Source: Rhodoferax sp. (GTDB lineage: Bacteria; Pseudomonadota; Gammaproteobacteria; Burkholderiales; Burkholderiaceae_C). Taken from it: a stretch of 14,199 bases of DNA. The position numbers were made by a program, and so were the translations under genes. The notes beneath the pieces are model-generated. The model worked only from the letters and a program-made list of their open reading frames with translations. It searched no databases and had not been told where the DNA came from. Positions 1 through 4,792 of the stretch are shown here, piece by piece (position 1 is the first letter of the stretch; every line of letters begins with the position of its first letter). The stretch spans positions 1 to 14,199 of the forward strand of contig JAURGS010000039.1 of assembly GCA_030833685.1 (NCBI GenBank), written 5' to 3'.

Positions 1-488
1 ATTCCGTGGGCGCCGTCCGAGCCAGTGCCTGACAAAATGATTCCGATAGCCTGATGCCCCACTTCCTCTGCGAGACTGGTCAATAAAAAGTCGACCGAGG
101 GCTTTGGCCCAATGTGGTTGGTCGATTCGCGCAGCCGCAATTGCCCGTTTTTGAGAAGCACGTTGCCATTGGGCGGCGCGATGTAGACGCAGTTCAACGC
201 TGGCACCATGCCGTCAATGACCTCGATCACCTTCAGCTTGGTTTCCCTGGACAGCAGCTCTGCCATCATCGAGCGGTATTGCGGCGACAGATGCTGTGCA
301 ACGACATAAATCATGTCGTTGTCTTTAGGCAAAGCACCAACGAAAAAGCGCAAAGCCTCCAAGCCACCAGCAGAGGCGCCAATGCCAACGTAGACAGGCG
401 GTTTCAATGCTGCTGCACTGTTGGGTATTGCAGCCTGTGCTTGGGCGGCATCAGCGGAGGTCGAATCAGGAGGCGCTTGTTCGTTCAT
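1..488 (-). CDS. CheB-type methylesterase domain protein, probably a CheB/CheR fusion (partial; C-terminus outside window)
   Basis: This is the first 162 codons of a protein that continues past base 1. After an Ala/Pro-rich lead of about 30 residues comes a CheB C-terminal (methylesterase) domain: GIGASAGG at 35-42 with the nucleophile Ser39, QHLSP at 65-69 with His66, and SGTGSDG at 153-159 with Asp158. These match the Ser-His-Asp triad that hydrolyses methyl-glutamate on chemoreceptors. There is no N-terminal receiver domain. That arrangement, with wording such as QHLSP and AIGI(I/V)LSGTGSDG, is typical of the large CheB-CheR-PAS(-kinase) fusion proteins rather than stand-alone phosphorylatable CheB; this is inference, as the rest is not visible. 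The start is the ATG at 488, the first after an in-frame TGA about 12 bases upstream; the ribosome binding site (GGAA) is weak. A blue-light sensor gene lies 261 bp upstream on the same strand. Confidence 0.88.
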   Translation of the reverse strand, partial: MNEQAPPDSTSADAAQAQAAIPNSAAALKPPVYVGIGASAGGLEALRFFVGALPKDNDMIYVVAQHLSPQYRSMMAELLSRETKLKVIEVIDGMVPALNCVYIAPPNGNVLLKNGQLRLRESTNHIGPKPSVDFLLTSLAEEVGHQAIGIILSGTGSDGAHG

Positions 489-749
489 ACGTTCCGATCA
501 TTTTCATACCGTTCAAGAGTCTGCTTGCCTGTTTAAAAGCAGCGCGGCGTCGGCAGTGGCGTTTTTTACAAAATGGTTGCCCCACCAACATTATCTGGCT
601 GTCGGTGCCAACCGCGCGTTGACACGGGCAGCGATGTGTTGCCAGAGCGTAAAAAATTGGTACGTGGGAACTCTCGGGCGGGCGTGCCGTCAAGGTGGGC
701 ACGTAAGGCCGGTTTTCTGGGTCGTTCTTGGTGGTCACCGCGTCTCACC
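489..749. other. Intergenic gap between the CheB-domain gene and the BLUF gene
   Basis: This 261 bp gap lies between two minus-strand genes. Short open frames occur on both strands, but none has a convincing ribosome binding site or recognisable protein. I see no clear promoter or terminator, so co-transcription of the two genes is neither supported nor excluded. The promoter of the CheB-domain gene, if it has its own, should lie here. Confidence 0.5.
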
Positions 750-1121
750 TCACTGTGCGCCATAGTCTCTTAATAATTGCCGAACGTTTTGAGGTGTCAG
801 ATCGGACATGTTGAATTCGTCTTCACCATCCAACCACCTGAATTTCATCCACCAATCTGGAAACACCCGAGTTTCGATAGGCTTATGCAAAAAGAGGTGA
901 ACGTCTTTGTGTCGCGCATCAGTTCGAATTTGCCCGAAAAGCGCCATGACTTTGAGTTCTTCGCCCTCGAGAAATTGAATAAAACTGTTGGCCCTGTAAA
1001 GCAGCAGCCCAGTAATACCCAGCCTCTGGTTTTTGACCCGAAAGTCTACGAGCATCGCTTCCAGTTCTTCACGACTAAATTCGCGAACCGCGATGCTCCT
1101 GTAAGCAATCTTGTACAACAT
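750..1121 (-). CDS. BLUF-domain blue-light sensor (FAD-binding), stand-alone
   Basis: A 123-residue single-domain protein. The BLUF fold binds FAD and senses blue light by rearranging hydrogen bonds around the flavin. The key residues are recognisable: Tyr7 in the AYRS motif, Asn31 in the helix before GITGLLLY, Gln49 in FIQFLEGE, and Trp90/Met92 in PDWWM, equivalent to the AppA Tyr21, Asn45, Gln63, Trp104 and Met106 positions. RTDARHKDV matches the usual conserved segment after the helix. About 30 residues follow the core, enough for the short C-terminal helices of BlrB/PixD-like proteins, but no output domain is present, so it probably acts through a partner protein. The ATG at 1121 is the first start after an in-frame TAG; no clear Shine-Dalgarno sequence precedes it. 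A chemotaxis-type gene lies downstream on the same strand; a functional link is inference. Confidence 0.92.
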   Translation of the reverse strand: MLYKIAYRSIAVREFSREELEAMLVDFRVKNQRLGITGLLLYRANSFIQFLEGEELKVMALFGQIRTDARHKDVHLFLHKPIETRVFPDWWMKFRWLDGEDEFNMSDLTPQNVRQLLRDYGAQ

Positions 1122-1168
1122 TAGGGAGACGAAAAACTATGTTGAAAGCAAGAAAACCAAGTAATCTA

Positions 1169-1185
1169 ACCCGCTCCCCGCGGGT
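1169..1185. repeat. Inverted repeat (6 bp stem, 5 nt loop)
   Basis: ACCCGC and GCGGGT form a perfect 6 bp stem around TCCCC. It lies between the end of the broken hydrolase and the start of the BLUF gene, about 48 bp upstream of the BLUF ATG. There is no adjoining T-run on either strand, so it is not a typical intrinsic terminator. It could be a weak terminator, an operator or chance. Confidence 0.35.
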
Positions 1186-1239
1186 GACACCAAGTTGTAC
1201 CGAAAACAGAAGTGAGAGATTCTACAAATCAAATCCTCA

Positions 1240-1782
1240 CTATTCGTTTTGCCCGCATCCTACCGCCAGCCACCGATCCAGCACACCCCTTACATGTGCT
1301 TTGTCCAGCATATGCCCATTGCCTGGGGCCACATGCACGGCAATCCCAAGCAGCTCACCTAAGCTGCTGACGTTCTCAGGCATGCTCTGCCAATCGTCTG
1401 CACCGACATGTGCCTCACACTAACGCGGAATAGGCAGCTTGCCCGCTGATGCCAGCTTGCCCAACACATCGGCCCTTGGCGGGCTGAAGTTCCTTGAAGA
1501 CTCGGCGTCCTCAAACTCACCAACGATCGGGGATAGCAACAGCACCCGCCCCGGGAAAGGCGCCATCTGGGCTTGAGTGTGTAGCAAGAGGTATGCGCCA
1601 AAGGAGTTGGCCACCACGCGGGCGTCTTCGCGACAGAAGTCGGTCTGTAGGTCCTGCGCGGTCAGCGTCAACTGATCCGGGAACCAGAGTCTTTTGAAGT
1701 CACCAGTGGTCTCGCGGCCTGTGCGATGAACGGATAATCTGGCGCAAAGCCTGAGGCAAAACAAGCCCAGGCACATGTTCAC
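1240..1782 (-). pseudogene. Degraded alpha/beta hydrolase, interrupted by an in-frame TAG
   Basis: The minus-strand frame from a GTG at 1782 reads 120 codons to a TAG at 1422-1420. Past the TAG, in the same frame, a further 59 sensible codons run to a TAG at 1242-1240. The first part has a nucleophile elbow, VVANSFGAYL (Ser60), followed by the strand RVLLLSPIVGEF. The part beyond the stop has HVGADDWQ (probable acid residue, codons 129-130) and APGNGHML (catalytic His157), then an amphipathic end, VRGVLDRWL. The Ser-Asp-His set is complete only if the TAG is read through. The N-terminal region with the HG oxyanion segment is missing: the first ~30 residues look unlike the fold, and the ALDH gene begins just beyond. 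Most likely a decaying gene with a CAG-to-TAG change and a lost 5' end. A sequencing error or a short functional variant are alternatives. Confidence 0.62.
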
Positions 1783-1787
1783 AACAT
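1775..1787. promoter_or_regulatory. 13-bp palindrome upstream of the ALDH ribosome binding site
   Basis: ATGTT-CAC-AACAT is a perfect inverted repeat starting 30 bp before the ALDH start codon and followed by a run of T. It could be an operator half-site pair in the leader, or a small hairpin. Five-base arms are short enough to occur by chance. Confidence 0.25.
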
Positions 1788-1804
1788 TTTTTTTGGAGTC
1801 TTCT

Positions 1805-3244
1805 GTGAGTTATCCCAATATTCAATTGCTGATAGATGGCCAATGGCAGGACGCCGAGGGTGGCCGCACCATGCCTGTCTACAACCCGGCGACAGACCAG
1901 GAAATTGGTCGTGTCGCCCGCGCCAGTAAAGCCGATCTGGAGCGAGCCGTGGTGGCCGCGCAAAAAGGCTTTGAAGTCTGGCGTGATATGCCCGCCATTG
2001 AGCGCAACCAGATCATGCGTCGCGCAGCCGCTCTGATGCGCGAGCGTGCAGACGCCAACGGCAGACTAATCACGCTTGAACAAGGCAAGCCACTGGCTGA
2101 AGCACGTATTGAAGCCAAGGCAGCAGCCGACATGATCGAGTGGTTTGCGGATGAGGGCCTGCGCGTGTACGGTCGGTTGGTCCCGGCGCGTGGCAACCTG
2201 GCCATGCGCCAGATGGTGTTGCGCGACCCAGTCGGTCCGGTAGCGGCGTTCACGCCCTGGAACTTTCCCATCAACCAAATCGTTCGCAAACTTGCCCCCG
2301 CACTGGCGGCCGGTTGCTCGATGCTGGTCAAGGCAGCAGAGGAAACGCCGGCCAGCCCAGCCGCGTTGATTCAGGCCTTTGTCGATGCGGGGGTTCCTGC
2401 AGGCGTGGTCGGCCTGGTTTATGGCGACCCCGCAGAAATATCGAACTTCCTCATTCCACATCCACTGATCCGCAAAATTACTTTTACCGGCTCCACGCCG
2501 GTAGGCAAGCAGCTGGCCGCCCTGGCAGGGCAGCATATGAAGCGCATGACCATGGAGTTGGGTGGGCATGCGCCCTTCATCGTGGCCGACGATGCTGATC
2601 TAGAGTTGGCCATCAAGATTGCAGGGGCCACCAAGTTCCGCAATGCGGGCCAGGTTTGCATTTCGCCCACTCGCTTTTTGGTTCACGATGCCGTGGCCGA
2701 TGAGTTTGCCCGGGGGCTGACCGAGCGCGCGCAAGCGCTGAAAGTGGGCGACGGACTGAGTGAAGGAACTCAGATGGGCCCCTTGGCCAATCCGCGGCGT
2801 ATCGATGCCATGGAGAAATTGACTAAAGATGCCATTGAGCGGGGTGCCAAATTGCTCACCGGTGGCGCACGGGGCGCCAGCCAAGGCAACTTCTGGCAGC
2901 CGACCGTGCTGGCTGACGTGCCGCTGGATGCGCGCATGCTCAATGAGGAGCCCTTTGGTCCGGTGGCGGCCATTCGCCGCGTCAAGAACCTGGATGAGGC
3001 CATTGCAGAGGCCAACCGACTGTCTTACGGGCTGGCTGCTTATGCATTCACCCGCTCGCTCAAGAATGCCGATCTGCTGACGCGCCGCGTCGAATCAGGC
3101 ATGCTGTGGGTCAACACCCCGGCCACACCTTCAGCAGAAATGCCTTTTGGTGGCATCAAAGACTCGGGCATCGGCTCTGAAGGCGGCCCCGAAGCGGTTG
3201 AGGCCTACCTTAACGTGCGCGCGGTTGCGATCATGAACCTTTGA
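1805..3244 (+). CDS. NAD(P)-dependent succinate-semialdehyde dehydrogenase-like aldehyde dehydrogenase
   Basis: 479 residues, normal for the ALDH superfamily. Members of this GabD-like group oxidise succinate semialdehyde or similar omega-oxo acids to the acid in the cytoplasm, e.g. in GABA or polyamine breakdown. Visible elements: PWNFP at 151-155 with Asn154, the cofactor-site segment LVKAAEETP (174-182), FTGSTPVG (227-234) at the nucleotide fold, the general base Glu251 in MELGGHAP, the nucleophile Cys285 in RNAGQVC, and EEPFGPVAAI near the C-terminus. LEQGKPLAEA and the MELGGHAP/NAGQVCISPTR wording favour the SSADH group, but the substrate cannot be fixed from sequence. I chose GTG at 1805 because GGAG lies 6 bases before it; an in-frame ATG at 1775 would place this ribosome binding site inside the gene. 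It appears monocistronic, with a terminator just after it, and it overlaps the tail of a small opposing ORF by 14 bp. Confidence 0.93.
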   Translation: MSYPNIQLLIDGQWQDAEGGRTMPVYNPATDQEIGRVARASKADLERAVVAAQKGFEVWRDMPAIERNQIMRRAAALMRERADANGRLITLEQGKPLAEARIEAKAAADMIEWFADEGLRVYGRLVPARGNLAMRQMVLRDPVGPVAAFTPWNFPINQIVRKLAPALAAGCSMLVKAAEETPASPAALIQAFVDAGVPAGVVGLVYGDPAEISNFLIPHPLIRKITFTGSTPVGKQLAALAGQHMKRMTMELGGHAPFIVADDADLELAIKIAGATKFRNAGQVCISPTRFLVHDAVADEFARGLTERAQALKVGDGLSEGTQMGPLANPRRIDAMEKLTKDAIERGAKLLTGGARGASQGNFWQPTVLADVPLDARMLNEEPFGPVAAIRRVKNLDEAIAEANRLSYGLAAYAFTRSLKNADLLTRRVESGMLWVNTPATPSAEMPFGGIKDSGIGSEGGPEAVEAYLNVRAVAIMNL

Positions 3245-3437
3245 TCTGACAGGCCCTCCGACTTGGGTCGGGGGTTTTGCCGCCCAAGCACTGGCCGAGG
3301 AGGATTGCCTCCAGCTCGCTGGCTTCGTCGGGCACCACGACCCGCAGCCGGTTGTCCAGCAACCCGAAGCCCAAACTCGGCAGCGCTTCGAGTTTGTATT
3401 CGAGCCTGTAGCGCGCCCGGTTTAGCTTTTCCATCAT
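3231..3437 (-). CDS. Small hypothetical protein (68 aa)
   Basis: The case for this gene rests on translation signals: AAGGAG (3448-3443) sits 5 bases before the ATG at 3437, or 8 before the second ATG at 3434. The product is soluble-looking: a basic start (MMEKLNRARYRLEYK), a hydrophobic middle (ALPSLGFGLLDNRLRVVV), an acidic helix (PDEASELEAILLGQ) and a polar tail. I recognise no family, and there is no signal peptide or membrane segment. Its last codons run through the ALDH terminator and into the ALDH 3' end, so the C-terminal ~20 residues are constrained by other sequence and may be incidental. It faces the ALDH gene tail to tail and lies downstream of the tRNA-Thr terminator on the same strand, so it needs its own promoter, probably between 3450 and 3604. 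It could also be a chance frame. Confidence 0.5.
   Translation of the reverse strand: MMEKLNRARYRLEYKLEALPSLGFGLLDNRLRVVVPDEASELEAILLGQCLGGKTPDPSRRACQIKGS
3255..3278 (+). terminator. Rho-independent terminator after the ALDH gene
   Basis: CCTCCGAC (3255-3262) pairs with GTCGGGGG (3267-3274) around a TTGG loop, giving 8 bp with one G-T wobble, followed by TTTT. It begins 11 bp after the ALDH stop. It lies inside the C-terminal coding part of the small minus-strand ORF. Confidence 0.8.
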
Positions 3438-3511
3438 CTTCTCTCCTTGCCAAATTACACCTCTGCAAGGGATCCGTTTTTTAGGGGCAAGGTCAAATAG
3501 CAAGGGCTGGG

Positions 3512-3565
3512 GGTGGGTAGCCAGCCACCGAACAGTTCGACTTCGGCCTAAAAGGTGAAAAACCT
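3512..3565 (-). other. Possible structured 5' leader of the small ORF
   Basis: Three short inverted repeats lie in the 167 bp between the small ORF and the tRNA terminator: AGGT/ACCT (3553-3556 with 3562-3565), TTCGG/CCGAA (3542-3546 with 3528-3532) and CCACC/GGTGG (3525-3529 with 3512-3516). The last two share bases 3528-3529, so they would be mutually exclusive. It matches no riboswitch class I know. The stems are only 4-5 bp, so this is weak evidence for a structured leader. Confidence 0.25.
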
Positions 3566-3604
3566 CGTCCCACAGTTTGTAATGAGTTTTCGAAAGACGA
3601 AAAA

Positions 3605-3633
3605 CAAAAAAGCCAACCCTTGAGAGGTTGGCT
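3605..3633 (-). terminator. Rho-independent terminator of the tRNA-Thr transcript
   Basis: Reading the minus strand, AGCCAACC (3633-3626) pairs perfectly with GGTTGGCT (3618-3611) across a 7-nt loop and is followed at once by a T-run broken by one G. It lies 16 bp past the encoded CCA end of the tRNA. It is the only strong terminator I can see for the whole minus-strand run starting near 10205. Confidence 0.93.
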
Positions 3634-3649
3634 AAGTTGTTGTTTTCAT

Positions 3650-3725
3650 TGGTGCCGGAGAGATGAATCGAACACCCGACCTTCTCATTACGAATGAGCT
3701 GCTCTACCGACTGAGCTACACCGGC
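3650..3725 (-). tRNA. tRNA-Thr (anticodon CGU)
   Basis: A 76-nt cloverleaf can be folded by hand: acceptor GCCGGTG / CTCCGGC, D arm GCTC-AGTCGGTA-GAGC, anticodon arm GCTCA-TTCGTAA-TGAGA with CGT at positions 34-36, variable AGGTC, T arm GGGTG-TTCGATT-CATCT, discriminator A and an encoded CCA. The G27/A43 mismatch and the TTCGTAA loop match Escherichia coli thrW, the CGU threonine tRNA. The acceptor stem has a T-T mismatch at 6:67, and the T stem has two G-T wobbles. It reads ACG codons. It sits 25 bp after the fbp stop codon on the same strand, with a -10-like box in the gap and a strong terminator after it. Confidence 0.97.
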
Positions 3726-3736
3726 CAAGGAGGGCA

Positions 3737-3742
3737 ATTATA
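3737..3742 (-). promoter_or_regulatory. Perfect -10 box (TATAAT) for tRNA-Thr
   Basis: Minus-strand TATAAT lies 11 nt upstream of the tRNA 5' end, in the short gap after fbp, so transcription would start about 5 nt before the mature tRNA. No good -35 box is found 16-18 bp upstream; that position overlaps the last fbp codons (CCGGCT or similar). It could be a promoter dedicated to the tRNA that needs an activator, or chance. Confidence 0.5.
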
Positions 3743-3750
3743 CGAGGGGC

Positions 3751-4770
3751 TCAGTTGGCAGCCGGGTGTTCGCGGTGGTATTGGTCGATGCGTTCGACCT
3801 CGTTTTTCGCTCCCAGAATGACGCTGACGCGCTGGTGCAGCGAGCTGGGCGTGATGTCCAGGATTCGCTGATGTCCGTCGCTGGCTGCACCGCCGGCCTG
3901 TTCGATTAACCAGGCCATCGGGTTGGCTTCGTACATCAGGCGCAGCTTGCCTGGCTTGTTGGGCTCGCGCTTATCCCAAGGGTAGAGGAAAACACCACCC
4001 CGGGTCATGATGCGGTGCACATCGGCCACCATGGATGCGATCCAGCGCATGTTGAAGTCTTTCTCGCGTGGGCCTTCCACGCCCGCCAGGCACTCGTCGA
4101 TGTAGCGGCGCACTGGCGCATCCCAGTGCCGCATATTGCTCATGTTGATGGCGAATTCGCGCGTGTCCCTGGGGATCTTCACGTCTTCTTGGGTCAGCAC
4201 AAAGGATCCCTGCTCGCGGTCCAGTGTGAACATGGCCACGCCGTCACCGACCGTCAGGGCCAGGGTTGTCTGTGGTCCGTACACACAATAGCCTGCGGCG
4301 ACTTGTCGGTGCCCAGGCTGCAAGAAGTCGCCTTCGTCGACGCCGCGGTCGTCTTCCGGCATGCGCAACACACTGAAGATGGTGCCTATGCTGACATTGA
4401 CATCGATGTTGCTTGAGCCGTCCAGCGGGTCAAACAGCAGCAAGTACTCACCCTTGGGGTAGCGGTTGGGTACCACGTAGATGGCGTCCATCTCCTCGGA
4501 GGCCATGGCCGCAAGGTGACCACCCCACTCATTGGCCTCGATCAGCACTTCGTTGGCAATGATGTCCAGCTTTTTCTGGATCTCACCCTGGACGTTCTCG
4601 CTCTCGGCACTGCCCATCACGTCACCCAGCGCCCCTTTGCTGACCGACTGGCTGATGCGTTTGCAGGCGCGTGCCACCACTTCAAGTAACAAGCGCAGCT
4701 CGGGTGGAATATTGCCTTGCTTGCGCTGCTGCTCGATCAGGTAGCGGGTGAGGGAAATTTTCTTACTCAT
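3751..4770 (-). CDS. fbp: Fructose-1,6-bisphosphatase class I
   Basis: 339 residues, the usual size for bacterial class I FBPase, which hydrolyses fructose 1,6-bisphosphate to fructose 6-phosphate in gluconeogenesis (and in the Calvin cycle where present), using Mg2+. The metal site LFDPLDGSSN (112-121) is intact, preceded by the acidic pair ASEEMD (90-95). The substrate-binding region includes NMSNMR (209-214), GGVFLYPWD (258-266) and KLRLMYEANP (275-284), with Lys275 and the metal ligand Glu281. The C-terminal RVSVILGAKNEVERI is typical. I chose ATG at 4770 because MSKKISLTRYL is the normal family start; a longer frame to 4830 would run into pepN. The ribosome binding site is weak, which fits translation linked to pepN, whose stop is 22 bp upstream. 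The tRNA-Thr gene follows after 25 bp. Confidence 0.97.
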   Translation of the reverse strand: MSKKISLTRYLIEQQRKQGNIPPELRLLLEVVARACKRISQSVSKGALGDVMGSAESENVQGEIQKKLDIIANEVLIEANEWGGHLAAMASEEMDAIYVVPNRYPKGEYLLLFDPLDGSSNIDVNVSIGTIFSVLRMPEDDRGVDEGDFLQPGHRQVAAGYCVYGPQTTLALTVGDGVAMFTLDREQGSFVLTQEDVKIPRDTREFAINMSNMRHWDAPVRRYIDECLAGVEGPREKDFNMRWIASMVADVHRIMTRGGVFLYPWDKREPNKPGKLRLMYEANPMAWLIEQAGGAASDGHQRILDITPSSLHQRVSVILGAKNEVERIDQYHREHPAAN

Positions 4771-4792
4771 GGGTTCGGGCCTGTTGGGGGTA

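Noticed and set aside
1139..1423. 94-codon plus-strand open frame between the BLUF gene and the hydrolase remnant
   Set aside because: Low-complexity Ser/Thr/Pro/His translation with no ribosome binding site. It is opposite the sensible hydrolase C-terminal frame.
1775..1804. ATG at 1775 as the ALDH start
   Set aside because: The GGAG ribosome binding site at 1795-1798 would fall inside the gene, and the extra residues (FTTFFLESS) do not fit the family N-terminus. GTG at 1805 is preferred.
1700..1963. 87-codon minus-strand frame crossing the ALDH start
   Set aside because: It overlaps the ALDH N-terminus in antisense and does not join the hydrolase remnant in a way that restores a recognisable N-terminus.
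3650..3725. tRNA-Thr 3' end as an integration site for a mobile element
   Set aside because: I could not see a second copy of the tRNA 3' segment in the window, and there is no integrase or phage gene nearby.
3231..3737. Reading the small minus-strand ORF as a 168-residue protein starting near 3737
   Set aside because: The longer frame runs through the tRNA-Thr gene and its terminator. The strong ribosome binding site is at the internal double ATG.
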